Part shown: positions 16,223 through 25,537 of the stretch, piece after piece
How the letters are laid out: every line of letters starts with the position of its first letter
How positions within the stretch are numbered: position 1 is the first letter of the stretch
NCBI GenBank assembly: GCA_034439615.1
Contig: JAWXAT010000008.1
Span: forward strand, 1 to 64,000
Direction of reading: 5' to 3'
DNA length: 64,000 nt
DNA from: Oligoflexia bacterium
Lineage (GTDB): Bacteria; Bdellovibrionota; Bdellovibrionia; JABDDW01
Program-made: the position numbers and the translations under genes
The notes under the pieces: generated by a model
Database searches by the model: none
The model's input: only the letters and a program-made list of their open reading frames with translations
What the model was told of the DNA's origin: nothing

Positions 16223-16996
16223 ATGGATTTAGCAACAATAATTGGCATCGTGCTTGCGATGGGTGGAATTCTCGGCGGGCAAGTTCTTGAGGGTGGTCAC
16301 ATGGGCTCCATTATGCAGTTTACTGCAGCCGTCATCGTTTTCGGGGGAACATTTGGTGCCGTAATGATCGGTACTCCGATGGAAGATCTTAAAACCGGAA
16401 TGAAGCTCTTGAAGTGGGTATTCTCTAACCCGAAGGGCGATGACCCAGAAAAAGTAATCAAAGAACTTATCGAAGCTGCACAAATTGCACGAAAAGAATC
16501 AATTTTAGCTCTCGAGAAAAGATTGGGCACTTTTTCAAATCCATATATGCAAACGATTTTCCGGTTTGTTATCGACGGTGTTGACCCTAATACGATCAAA
16601 GATATTTTTGAAAGCGAAATTTATCTTGAAGAAGAACATAACACTGCAGGTGCTAAAGTTTGGGAGGCAGCAGCCGGTTATGCTCCCACAATCGGAATCA
16701 TCGGGGCAGTTTTGGGTCTTATTCACGTTATGGAAAACTTGGCTGATACTTCAAAGCTCGGATCCGGTATCGCCGTGGCGTTCGTTGCGACGATTTACGG
16801 GGTAGGTTCTGCTAATATTTTCTTCATGCCTTTTGCTAAAAAAATCATTCGTAAAATTAAACTCCAAGCTGCCATGAAAGAAATGATCCTCACCGGTGCT
16901 ATTGGTATTGTAAGCGGTATGAATCCTTTCATCATCGAAGAGAAACTCCGCGCCTATATTCACACAGATAAAAAAGGTGAGGGTGGTGCTGAGTAA
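16223..16996 (+). CDS. motA: Flagellar stator protein MotA
   Basis: 257 residues with four membrane helices (about 2-22, 30-50, 150-170, 180-200) and a large cytoplasmic loop with charged residues (KESILALEKRL) that contacts the rotor. The conserved prolines in YAPTIGIIGAVLGLI are present. AGGAGG precedes the start. It forms the ion-conducting A5B2 stator with MotB, whose gene starts on the last base of this one. Confidence 0.95.
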   Translation: MDLATIIGIVLAMGGILGGQVLEGGHMGSIMQFTAAVIVFGGTFGAVMIGTPMEDLKTGMKLLKWVFSNPKGDDPEKVIKELIEAAQIARKESILALEKRLGTFSNPYMQTIFRFVIDGVDPNTIKDIFESEIYLEEEHNTAGAKVWEAAAGYAPTIGIIGAVLGLIHVMENLADTSKLGSGIAVAFVATIYGVGSANIFFMPFAKKIIRKIKLQAAMKEMILTGAIGIVSGMNPFIIEEKLRAYIHTDKKGEGGAE

Positions 16997-17745
16997 TGGC
17001 TAAGAAAAAACACGAAGAAGAACATGAAAACCATGAGCGATGGCTTGTATCGTACGCCGATTTTATCACGCTGCTTTTTGCCTTCTTCGTTATTCTTTAC
17101 GCCACATCTCAAAAAGATATTTCTAAAGCGCAAGAGTTTCAGAGATCAGTTCAAAAAGCATTTCGCAGTTACGTAGACTTTGGCGGCCTTCAAGGTAAGT
17201 ACGTTGATACTTATGAGAACAACCAACTTCTTCCGCCGCCTATAGACGTCGTGCCTCAAGAGGGTGCGGGCCCATTAGAAATGAAAGACTACGTGGAGCG
17301 CGAAATAGAAAAAGAATTCACCGAAAGTGATATCAAAGAACTCATTGAGCTTAATACTGACGTAGCTGGTGTTAAAGTAAGTCTTGCCGCAAATTCATTT
17401 TTTGATTCAGGAAATGCACTCATTCGCGAAGAGGCCTTGCCATCATTAGAGAAAATCGCTCGAACAATTAAAAAGACAGGCAGGCGATTAATCATTCAAG
17501 GTCACACAGATAGCCTTGCAACAAAATCAGATCGGTTTCCAAGTAACTGGGAATTATCTGCCACCCGCGCCTCAACTATTGTTCGTTATCTTATTACGCA
17601 ACATCAAATTTCACCAAGACGACTTTCTGTAGTTGGATATGCTGATCAGCGACCCGTGGTTCCAAATGATACACCTGAAAATCGCGCCCGCAATCGCCGC
17701 ATTGATATTCTCATTGTCACTGATGAGAAGAAGATCGGGCTGTAA
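16996..17745 (+). CDS. motB: Flagellar stator protein MotB
   Basis: 249 residues. One membrane helix (about 17-37) carries the ion-binding Asp22 in SYADFITLLFAFF. A plug/linker region follows, and an OmpA-like peptidoglycan-binding domain (about 120-245) has the motif GHTDSLA and the NRRIDI ending. Its start overlaps the motA stop by one base. No terminator is obvious after it. Confidence 0.95.
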   Translation: MAKKKHEEEHENHERWLVSYADFITLLFAFFVILYATSQKDISKAQEFQRSVQKAFRSYVDFGGLQGKYVDTYENNQLLPPPIDVVPQEGAGPLEMKDYVEREIEKEFTESDIKELIELNTDVAGVKVSLAANSFFDSGNALIREEALPSLEKIARTIKKTGRRLIIQGHTDSLATKSDRFPSNWELSATRASTIVRYLITQHQISPRRLSVVGYADQRPVVPNDTPENRARNRRIDILIVTDEKKIGL

Positions 17746-18170
17746 GCATTAAATTAATGAGGAAAGCGCTAAGTTTATCAGCCACGGCAAGTTAGATTAA
17801 ATAGCAAAACTTGTGGTACTCATTTCACTTTGAATTGCAAAGCAAAGCCGTAAATGACGCATTGCTAACGAAAAAGGTACCCGGTACCCAAAATAACCGT
17901 ACCCAAAATAACCCAAAATACCCAAAAAACCCAAAAAGTGCCGTTTACACGCCAGATTGTTTAAGATTTATACAGCCCTGTAGTTTTCGCTCGCATCTCG
18001 AATACAAAAACAATCCAGGCTTAATCCCCTGAAATCTTTAGAAAATTTAATTTTCCACGAAATAAATAAATCTTGGCGTGCCAGCTGCACTAGTGAGTCC
18101 ACGTGAGACGACCTTTGTGTGCCCCCTTGGGATAAGGAAAATACAAATGCGTTTTAATGGGAGATATACG
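17746..18170. other. Intergenic region, 425 bp, with low-complexity tract
   Basis: No supported gene. A 73-codon frame at 17811-18032 runs through the simple repeat and has no ribosome site. The region contains a 13-bp palindrome (17747-17759) just after motB and an ACCC/AAAA tract (17877-17938). The rest shows nothing recognisable apart from GGGAGA in front of the lipoprotein start. Confidence 0.55.
17877..17938. repeat. Low-complexity ACCCAAAA-type repeat tract
   Basis: Begins with GGTACCC twice in tandem, then several imperfect units of (T/A)ACCCAAAA separated by short A runs. All C residues are on one strand, giving a strongly skewed tract. It is likely to expand and contract by slippage. 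No coding function supported. Confidence 0.7.
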
Positions 18171-18836
18171 ATGAATACTAAATTCAAATTTGTACAACTG
18201 ATGGCAGCAGTAGCAGCACTAAGTGCTTTGGCTTTTATCGGGTGTCAGAAAAAAGATGACAAAAAACATGCTCCCACATGCCCTTACGGACAAGTGCTCT
18301 CATATGAACAGAGCGGCTGGGTTTGTAGATATATAAGTTTCAACAATAATCAAAATCAATATGGTTATGGCCAACAACAACAAGTGCAACCACAAGTTGG
18401 TGGAACCTCAGTATTAACTCCACCCATTCAACCAGAACTTTGTAATAACCCTGCAAATCCAACCACCGCAAGACGCCAAGAAATGGTGAGTTGGACTAAC
18501 ATTGGTTTATGGTCATGTGTTTATACAGATGTACTCAGAGGCGGAAGTGATTCTCCAATCGCGCCATTATCACAGGGCGGAGAAACTTGTTCCATGGGTT
18601 ATGGACAACAATATGGTCAGCAATACGGTATGAACAATATGGTTTCATGCGCTACTGGCTTTATCTGTCAGCCCATTCAAAATGCCGCACAGCAACAACG
18701 GGGTTATCAACAACCTTATTATGGCGGTTCTTCTCAACTAGGAGCATGTGCCGCTGGTAATCAGCCGGTTGCTCCTATCCAACAACAAGGGTATCAACCT
18801 GGCCAAGCGGGTTATCAGAATCCTCCAGTAAATTAA
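18171..18836 (+). CDS. Gln/Tyr/Gly-rich lipoprotein
   Basis: 221 residues from the ATG at 18171 (GGGAGA six bases upstream); a longer frame from 18078 is rejected because it hides the signal peptide. The leader ends in FIGC, making it a probable lipoprotein. The mature part has eight or so cysteines in patterns such as CPYGQVL and SWVCRY-type turns, separated by low-complexity Gln/Tyr/Gly/Asn segments (about 58-78, 145-160 and the last 40 residues). The cysteines suggest disulfides outside the cytoplasm. Similar short Cys-containing units occur twice (CPYGQ..., CSMGYGQ...). Not recognised; possibly a surface or matrix protein. Confidence 0.75.
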   Translation: MNTKFKFVQLMAAVAALSALAFIGCQKKDDKKHAPTCPYGQVLSYEQSGWVCRYISFNNNQNQYGYGQQQQVQPQVGGTSVLTPPIQPELCNNPANPTTARRQEMVSWTNIGLWSCVYTDVLRGGSDSPIAPLSQGGETCSMGYGQQYGQQYGMNNMVSCATGFICQPIQNAAQQQRGYQQPYYGGSSQLGACAAGNQPVAPIQQQGYQPGQAGYQNPPVN

Positions 18837-18948
18837 GCCTTTGACATCCTATTTCAGATCCATTATTTCCTCGTCATATTCGTGAGTTCAACAACCGTGT
18901 TGCGGCCATAACAAAGCGCGCACTATTTAAGCAAATAGAGGAATGAGT

Positions 18949-21420
18949 ATGGGTAAAAATCGCTGGATCTCTCTGTCTAAATGGTTCGGAATCACAACAT
19001 TAATTACTTTGTTGGGATCAGTCGCTATGGCTAGTGAAGCTGATCTAAAAATTCCGGCCCTCAATACAATGTACAATATTTTTGGATACGATATTTCAGG
19101 CCGCGCCATCTTAGGTGCCGGTATGATCATCTCCCTGATGGGTGTAGTTTTTGGAATCATCGAGTTTTATAGAATCAAGGGCCTTCAAGCTCATCGTTCA
19201 ATGCTTGAAGTTTCAAGCCTGATCTATGAAACCTGCAAAACATACTTGCTTCAGCAAGGTAAGTTTTTAGCAATCCTTGAGCTCTTCATCGGCGGCGCGA
19301 TATTTTATTACTTCTTTGTACTTGAGCACATGGAATTAGCCCGCGTTCTACAAATCTTGATGTGGTCTATTCTGGGTATTTTGGGTTCATTTGGTGTTGC
19401 ATGGTTTGGTATTCGTATCAACACATATGCAAACAGCCGAACAGCATTTGCTTCTTTAAAAGCAAAACCCTACTCAGTAATGGATATTCCCCTGCGCGCA
19501 GGTATGTCCATCGGAGTTCTACTTATTTGCGTAGAACTTTTCATGATGATTTTTATTCTTCTCTTCGTTGATCCAGCAAATGCTGGAGCTTGTTTCATCG
19601 GTTTTGCTATCGGTGAATCACTTGGTGCTGCGGCACTCCGAATTTGCGGTGGTATCTTTACAAAGATCGCCGACATCGGTTCAGACTTAATGAAAATCAC
19701 CTTCAACATTAAAGAAGATGATGCTCGTAACCCTGGTGTAATTGCAGACTGTACGGGCGATAACGCTGGAGACTCTGTTGGTCCCACGGCTGACGGTTTT
19801 GAAACTTATGGTGTAACAGGTGTTGCGCTTATCAGCTTTATTGTTTTGGCTTGTGGTATGACCATGGGCCCTGATGGCAGACCCACACTTCTCAATGGCG
19901 GAACAGACGTTCAGGCAAAATTAATTGTTTGGATATTTGCAATGCGCGTATTGATGATCGTCACATCAATTCTTTCATACTGGATCAACGGCGCTGTATC
20001 TCGCGCACTGTATGCTCAAAAAGACCATTTTGATTTTGAAGCTCCACTGACCTCTTTGGTTTGGGTTACTTCATTAGTTTCAATCGCAGTAACTTACGTG
20101 GTCAGTTATTTATTGATTCACGATATGGGTGAAATGTGGTGGAAACTCTCAACGATTATCAGCTGCGGTACTATTGCTGCTGCTATTATTCCTGAGCTCA
20201 CCAAGGTGTTCACTTCATCTAAATCAAAACACGTTGCAGAAATCGTAGCTGCATCACGTGAAGGTGGAGCCTCACTCACCATTCTTTCAGGTCTTGTCGC
20301 TGGAAATTTCAGCGCATTCTGGAAGGGTATGGTTATGGTTGGTCTCATGTACGTTGCTTATTTGACCAGCTTAACGGGTCTTGATGCTTACATGGTTTAC
20401 CCAGCTGTATTTGCATTTGGTCTCGTAGCATTTGGTTTCTTAGGAATGGGCCCTGTAACAATTGCTGTAGATAGCTACGGCCCCGTTACAGACAATGCTC
20501 AATCTGTATTTGAATTGTCACAAATTGAAGCCATTCCAAATATCAAAAGTGAAATCAAAAGCCAATTTGGTTTTGATCCTAACTTTGAAAAAGGAAAACA
20601 TTATTTAGAAGAGAACGACTCTGCTGGTAACACCTTTAAAGCTACAGCTAAGCCAGTTTTGATCGGTACGGCTGTTATCGGTGCGACTACTATGATTTTC
20701 TCAATTATCTTGATGTTGAATTTAAAACTTGATCTTTTGAATCCTAAAGTTCTTTTAGGTTTGATCACGGGTGGAGCGGTAATTTACTGGTTTACTGGTG
20801 CATCAATGCAAGCGGTTACAACGGGTGCTTATCGTGCTGTTGAGTTCATCAAGAAAAATATTAAACTTGATAGCGGTGCTACAAAAGCTTCAGTTGAAGA
20901 TTCAAAAGCTGTTGTTAAAATTTGTACACAATACGCTCAAATGGGAATGATCAACATCTTTGGTGTTATTTTCTCATTCACTTTAGCGTTTGCATGTTTT
21001 GATCCTACATTCTTTGCAAGTTACTTAATTTCAATCGCAGTATTCGGCTTGTTCCAAGCAATGTTCATGGCTAACGCTGGTGGTGCTTGGGATAACGCGA
21101 AAAAAGTTGTTGAAGTTGATCTCAAAGAAAAAGGAACACCACTTCATGCCGCAACAGTTGTTGGCGACACAGTGGGCGATCCATACAAAGACACAAGCTC
21201 AGTTGCTTTGAATCCGATCATCAAGTTCACCACTCTCTTTGGTCTATTGGCTGTTGAGATTGCTGTGAGCGCGCCAGATGTAGCTCCAAAATTTGGTGTT
21301 GCGATGTTCTTAATCGGTTTGTTCTTCGTACACCGTTCTTTCTACGGTATGCGTATTAGCAAACAAACCATACAAGAAGCCGCTCAGTCCGCGCGCACCC
21401 AATTAGCGCACGGCAAATAA
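18949..21420 (+). CDS. hppA: Membrane-bound ion-translocating pyrophosphatase
   Basis: 823 residues, about 16 membrane helices; hydrolyses cytoplasmic pyrophosphate and pumps H+ (or Na+). The acidic substrate-binding segments are present, EDDARNP and ADCTGDNAGDSVG (about 258-275), as is a C-terminal GDTVGDPYKDTSS. The segment AGNTFKATAK has Lys where K+-independent enzymes carry it, pointing to the K+-independent class. It is longer than the usual 660-770 residues, with an N-terminal extension. The second ATG at 18949 is chosen because GAGGA is six bases before it; the ATG at 18943 would touch it. Confidence 0.92.
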   Translation: MGKNRWISLSKWFGITTLITLLGSVAMASEADLKIPALNTMYNIFGYDISGRAILGAGMIISLMGVVFGIIEFYRIKGLQAHRSMLEVSSLIYETCKTYLLQQGKFLAILELFIGGAIFYYFFVLEHMELARVLQILMWSILGILGSFGVAWFGIRINTYANSRTAFASLKAKPYSVMDIPLRAGMSIGVLLICVELFMMIFILLFVDPANAGACFIGFAIGESLGAAALRICGGIFTKIADIGSDLMKITFNIKEDDARNPGVIADCTGDNAGDSVGPTADGFETYGVTGVALISFIVLACGMTMGPDGRPTLLNGGTDVQAKLIVWIFAMRVLMIVTSILSYWINGAVSRALYAQKDHFDFEAPLTSLVWVTSLVSIAVTYVVSYLLIHDMGEMWWKLSTIISCGTIAAAIIPELTKVFTSSKSKHVAEIVAASREGGASLTILSGLVAGNFSAFWKGMVMVGLMYVAYLTSLTGLDAYMVYPAVFAFGLVAFGFLGMGPVTIAVDSYGPVTDNAQSVFELSQIEAIPNIKSEIKSQFGFDPNFEKGKHYLEENDSAGNTFKATAKPVLIGTAVIGATTMIFSIILMLNLKLDLLNPKVLLGLITGGAVIYWFTGASMQAVTTGAYRAVEFIKKNIKLDSGATKASVEDSKAVVKICTQYAQMGMINIFGVIFSFTLAFACFDPTFFASYLISIAVFGLFQAMFMANAGGAWDNAKKVVEVDLKEKGTPLHAATVVGDTVGDPYKDTSSVALNPIIKFTTLFGLLAVEIAVSAPDVAPKFGVAMFLIGLFFVHRSFYGMRISKQTIQEAAQSARTQLAHGK

Positions 21421-21454
21421 CAAAAAGGCACGGCCTTACTTTTCGTAATTGATG

Positions 21455-21488
21455 ATGCCCAAGGCTAAACACCTTGGGCATTTTTTTT
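21455..21488 (+). terminator. Rho-independent terminator after hppA
   Basis: A 10-bp perfect stem, ATGCCCAAGG (21455-21464) with CCTTGGGCAT (21472-21481), has a seven-base loop and runs into eight T residues (21481-21488). A textbook intrinsic terminator 35 bases after the stop. Confidence 0.95.
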
Positions 21489-21585
21489 CACGTCCTGCGT
21501 CAATTCTAGATCCCTAGCTTAGTGCTGTGCTTCTGCATTATACTCAGAAGGTAGTTAAGTTTCTTTTGAGATCTAGGAGAACAAA

Positions 21586-22992
21586 ATGTCCCAAACCGCA
21601 ATTATTCGCACTCGTATTCGCCAAGCATTGAGCCGTTCTACTCATTGGACAGAAATGCGCTATCACAAAAAAGCAAGTCACACGCTTGGTATTCTAAAGG
21701 GTGAAGTTTCAGAAATGTCGAGTAAACACTATGAGGGCATTGGACTTCGTTGCCTCATCGATGGCACCTGGGGTTTTGCAAGCACAGGTGATATCTCAGA
21801 ACTTGGAATCGTCAAAGCACTTGCCCAAGCAGAAAACATGGCCCGTGAGCTTTCAAGTCGTAAGAAAAAGAAAATACAAATCGCAGAGATAAAAAATCTA
21901 GCAAAGGGTGATTTTTTATTAGCAGGGTTTGATGAGCTACAAAAACTTTCATGGGAAGAAAAATTCTTACTCGTAAAACAAACTGAAGAAAAATTAAGAA
22001 AATCATCAAAGCAAGTTGAGAGCGCTTCGTGTGGTTATAATGAAGTGTTTGAAGAAAAAATAATTATGACTACAGATGGTGCCGATTCTTACATGCGTTG
22101 GGTAAGACCTGAATTTCGTTTGACAGTATTTGCAGCCGACGGTGCAAAACGCACAACGGGCCGAGAAACAACAGGTGTTACTGGTGCTTGGGATTGTCTT
22201 TTTAGAAATTCAAAAGTTGATCAAATGATTGAAGACGCTGGAAAAAGTGCAGTTGAACAATTAAAGGCCGAAGCCCCAACGGGTGGTAAAGCAAAAGTTA
22301 TTTTATCACCTGGTATGGTTGGTATTTTATGTCACGAAGCCATCGGTCATACAGTAGAAGCTGATTTTGTATTAGCTGGAAGTATCGCTGCTCAAAAACT
22401 CAATCAAAGTGTTGCTAGTGAATTAGTCACGCTTGCTGATAGCGGAACAAGTGAATTTGCCGTCGGTGCAGGCGGCACACTTCCTGTTGATGACGAAGGT
22501 GTAATTACTAAACGCGTAGACATTATTAAAAATGGTAAACTTATAAATTATCTTCACAATCGTGAAACAGCCTCACACTTTGGTGTTGAACCCGGCGGCA
22601 ATGCACGCGCTTGGGAATTTAGCGATGAACCACTTATACGAATGAGAAACACTTTCATTCAGCCGGGCAATGACAAGGTTGATGAAATGATCGCTGGTAT
22701 TAAAGAGGGCTATTACATAGATGGTCCCGAAGGTGGTCAAGCCGATGCGACAGGTGAATTTATGTTTGGCGCAAGTAAGGTCAGAAAGATTCGCGACGGA
22801 AAATTAGCAGAACCAGTTCAAAAAATCACTGTTGCGGGTCAAGCATTTGAAGTTCTAAGAACAGTTGATGCTGTAAGTAGTGATTTCAAGTGGGATCTCG
22901 GAGCAGGTCATTGCGGTAAAGGACAACCTGCCAAGGTTGACGCTGGCGGGCCTTATCTTCGATGCGAACTATTGGTCGGGGGGCAACAATGA
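21586..22992 (+). CDS. tldD: TldD metalloprotease subunit
   Basis: 468 residues. TldD is the zinc-bearing subunit of the TldD/TldE heterodimer, which cleaves unfolded peptides and, in other bacteria, leader peptides of modified peptides and CcdA. The metal site H250-E251-A-I-G-H255 is intact. AGGAGA precedes the start. The tldE gene overlaps its last four bases. Confidence 0.93.
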   Translation: MSQTAIIRTRIRQALSRSTHWTEMRYHKKASHTLGILKGEVSEMSSKHYEGIGLRCLIDGTWGFASTGDISELGIVKALAQAENMARELSSRKKKKIQIAEIKNLAKGDFLLAGFDELQKLSWEEKFLLVKQTEEKLRKSSKQVESASCGYNEVFEEKIIMTTDGADSYMRWVRPEFRLTVFAADGAKRTTGRETTGVTGAWDCLFRNSKVDQMIEDAGKSAVEQLKAEAPTGGKAKVILSPGMVGILCHEAIGHTVEADFVLAGSIAAQKLNQSVASELVTLADSGTSEFAVGAGGTLPVDDEGVITKRVDIIKNGKLINYLHNRETASHFGVEPGGNARAWEFSDEPLIRMRNTFIQPGNDKVDEMIAGIKEGYYIDGPEGGQADATGEFMFGASKVRKIRDGKLAEPVQKITVAGQAFEVLRTVDAVSSDFKWDLGAGHCGKGQPAKVDAGGPYLRCELLVGGQQ

Positions 22993-24335
22993 GTAACCTG
23001 AGTAGGCTTAGTCAAATTCTCATTGATGAAAGTAAACGTCTCGAACCTTGTGTGGCAGAAGTATGCGCTGATGAAGTGAGTGAAATAAAAGTTGTTTATG
23101 AAAACACTGATTTCAGTGTTGCTTCAAATTCACATGCTACGATTTTTGGTTTAAGAACAGTTGTGAATAACCGCATGGGTTTTATTACGACAAATTCTCT
23201 TGATGAAGCAGAACTCAAAGATAAAGCACGCGAAGCACAGATGGTGGCAAGGTTGAGCCCTGAATCGCAATTTCATTTAATGGCCGAAAAACAAAAAACT
23301 GCTGCATTTTATTCAATCTACGACGATAAACTAGCCCTTGCTCAACCCAAAGATATTTTTCGCTGGGCTCAACTTTTAGTTGATGAATCGCGCAAAGACT
23401 CAAGCGTCACACTTGATCGTGTAGAGGTGAGTGTAACGGTTAATAAAAGGCTTATTCAAAATTCTAACGGCGTATTTCAAGAGGTGAGACTCGCTTCATG
23501 TAATTGGTTTGTTATGGGCATGGCTAAAAAAGGCGATGAAGTCACAAGCTTTGACTACGAGGGAAATAGCTCAGGAACATATCCTGAAATCGAATCTAAG
23601 ATCAAAGATACAGCTAGAGAGTTTAGAGAATCGGTTGTGGAAAGTCTTGGTGCTCGTGGAGCTAAAAGTTATAAAGGCCCTGTGTTGTTTCATCCCTCAG
23701 CCGTAGGTTCACTTTTAGCTGGAGTAATTGGTTTTAACGTTAATGGCAGAGCTCAACAAGATGGTATGTCAAAGTGGAAAGACCAATTAGGTAAACAAGT
23801 TGCCCATAAAGAATTCTCACTTTTAGAATCGCCCCTTGATGAAACTAGAGTTTCAGATTGGTCACCGTTTGATCGTGAAGGTGTATTAACTGAAACACAC
23901 GAAATCGTTAAAAATGGCACTTTGCAATTCACGGCACATAATTGTTTTAGCGCAGCACGGGGAAAAACAAAACCCACGGGTAATGCCGTTGGAAGTTCAC
24001 GCTCACTTCCTAGTATTGGTCTACATGGGCTAACCGTAGCCACTGGTAAAAGTACTCTTAATGACCTTAACTCAGCTCTTAAAACAGGTTTAGTGCTAAA
24101 GAGATTTTCAGGAAACTCAGATCCTGTTTCAGGTCAGTTTAGTGGAGTGGCAAAAAACAGCTGGTGGGTTGAAAATGGTGAGCGTTCATATCCGCTCAAA
24201 GAAGTCATGCTCGCAGGTAATATGTTTGAGTTACTCAATAATATAAAACTCATTGGCTCTGAATCGTTTCGTCAAATGGGAAGTTTTGATTCGCCCTACA
24301 TATTGATTGATAATGTGAGTGTTACATCGGGGTGA
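22989..24335 (+). CDS. tldE: TldE/PmbA subunit
   Basis: 448 residues from the ATG at 22989, which overlaps the tldD stop as ATGA and follows a GGGGGG ribosome site. TldE/PmbA family: same fold as TldD but without the HExxxH metal site, as expected for the non-catalytic partner. Family blocks such as RAQQDGMSKWKDQLG and GNAVGSSRSLPSI are present. The start choice drops nine residues of a longer open frame. Confidence 0.92.
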   Translation: MSNLSRLSQILIDESKRLEPCVAEVCADEVSEIKVVYENTDFSVASNSHATIFGLRTVVNNRMGFITTNSLDEAELKDKAREAQMVARLSPESQFHLMAEKQKTAAFYSIYDDKLALAQPKDIFRWAQLLVDESRKDSSVTLDRVEVSVTVNKRLIQNSNGVFQEVRLASCNWFVMGMAKKGDEVTSFDYEGNSSGTYPEIESKIKDTAREFRESVVESLGARGAKSYKGPVLFHPSAVGSLLAGVIGFNVNGRAQQDGMSKWKDQLGKQVAHKEFSLLESPLDETRVSDWSPFDREGVLTETHEIVKNGTLQFTAHNCFSAARGKTKPTGNAVGSSRSLPSIGLHGLTVATGKSTLNDLNSALKTGLVLKRFSGNSDPVSGQFSGVAKNSWWVENGERSYPLKEVMLAGNMFELLNNIKLIGSESFRQMGSFDSPYILIDNVSVTSG

Positions 24336-24338
24336 TTC

Positions 24339-25478
24339 ATGACGCTTGAACAAAAAATCTATGAGCGCATAATTCAGTACGCTCAAACCACCAACATAGA
24401 ATTTGCAAACACGCCAAGATATTCTGGTTGGGAAGCTGTGGGTTTGCCCGATATGCGCGGGTTTACACCTCACCTGCGTAAAGTAAATGTTTATAAAGAC
24501 CTAGAAAAACCGAAATTTAATTCAAAAAAATTTACAAACCTTTGGCTTGTGCACGATATTCTCCATATAGCATTTTACGATTTTGTCTCACTTAATTTGG
24601 GTGTTGAATGTTGGAATGACCCGGCGCGATTTCTCGAGTGTCATTTGGCGAGTGAAGCGTTTGCAGTTCTAACTCTTGATTATCATTGTTTGATAAAAAC
24701 TTCGGTTAAAGGTTTGGCAGTAGATCTAGACAAAAAAGATCTTACTGATTTTCAAAGATTTAATAATGAATTGCCTGATTTTGAATCTTTTAAGTTTTGC
24801 CAAGGACTCGTTGATTTTTATCTCAGCGGGCAATGGGCATTCTCAAATCATGTTGAAATTGAACATGAGGTGAAGATGTTTGAAAAAATTAAACAAAAGT
24901 ATGAAAACTGGTTTGGTCATGAATTTCGTTATGCTGAGAAACAGCGTTACTATGCGCTTTTATGGCTTGAAGATTTACATAATAAGAGATCTACAAAACA
25001 AAAGGCGATGATTGAAGATTCTTCTGTTGCTGCACCACTTTGGGAACTAATTACGCTTTTTACAAGTAGTTCTGAAACTGAGTGGATGAAATATTTAAAA
25101 GATATTAAAAAATCTACCCAAGATGTTCCTAATTATTTTAAAGACATGCCTAAATACCATCAAGTTTATAAAAAACCTGATTACCGTCTAACAGACATGC
25201 GATCAGTTTCTAAAGGTCAGATTGCTACCGAGGTCAAACAGACAACTAAACCCTCTGCAGGGCATCTCTTTCTTTTTTGGCAAATACTAACATCTCAGCC
25301 ATCTAATAAATTTACGGCAGCACAGAAAAAAGAAATCCTAAAACTTGCAACGCAGGCACAAACCTCTCGAGTAGAATCCAAGCTCTGGAAAAGTGTTCAA
25401 GCGACTTGTTGCGAAACCATCAATTTAATAGATTGGAAAATAGACTCTCAAGGTGCCTCAACTTTCTTTTTGCCATAA
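24339..25478 (+). CDS. Unknown His/Glu/Asp-rich protein linked to tldDE
   Basis: 379 residues, soluble, mostly helical, no signal peptide. It begins three bases after tldE, so it is almost certainly co-expressed. Potential metal ligands are clustered on what look like helices: H72-D73-x2-H76, then E100-x-H102-x3-E106-x7-D114-x-H116. Later acidic and His-rich helices follow (NHVEIEHE around 175). The arrangement resembles diiron or other metal-binding helical bundles, but no family was recognised. Position suggests that it makes, modifies or delivers a TldDE substrate; this is inference. Confidence 0.65.
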   Translation: MTLEQKIYERIIQYAQTTNIEFANTPRYSGWEAVGLPDMRGFTPHLRKVNVYKDLEKPKFNSKKFTNLWLVHDILHIAFYDFVSLNLGVECWNDPARFLECHLASEAFAVLTLDYHCLIKTSVKGLAVDLDKKDLTDFQRFNNELPDFESFKFCQGLVDFYLSGQWAFSNHVEIEHEVKMFEKIKQKYENWFGHEFRYAEKQRYYALLWLEDLHNKRSTKQKAMIEDSSVAAPLWELITLFTSSSETEWMKYLKDIKKSTQDVPNYFKDMPKYHQVYKKPDYRLTDMRSVSKGQIATEVKQTTKPSAGHLFLFWQILTSQPSNKFTAAQKKEILKLATQAQTSRVESKLWKSVQATCCETINLIDWKIDSQGASTFFLP

Positions 25479-25507
25479 AAAAATCCCCACAGAAAACCGT
25501 GGGGATT
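25477..25507 (-). terminator. Rho-independent terminator, minus-strand direction
   Basis: Nine base pairs, AATCCCCAC (25482-25490) with GTGGGGATT (25499-25507), around AGAAAACC. Read on the minus strand the stem is followed by seven T residues (complement of the A run 25477-25483), so it ends transcription of the secreted-protein gene at 25538-26308. It also lies directly after the stop of the convergent gene and may act in both directions. Confidence 0.85.
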
Positions 25508-25537
25508 AAATTAGATCGCATTTTAACTACGAAACTA

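Noticed and set aside
17811-18032. 73-codon open frame between motB and the lipoprotein gene
   Set aside because: It runs through a simple ACCC/AAAA repeat, has no ribosome site, and its Asn/Pro/Lys composition follows the repeat. More likely non-coding.
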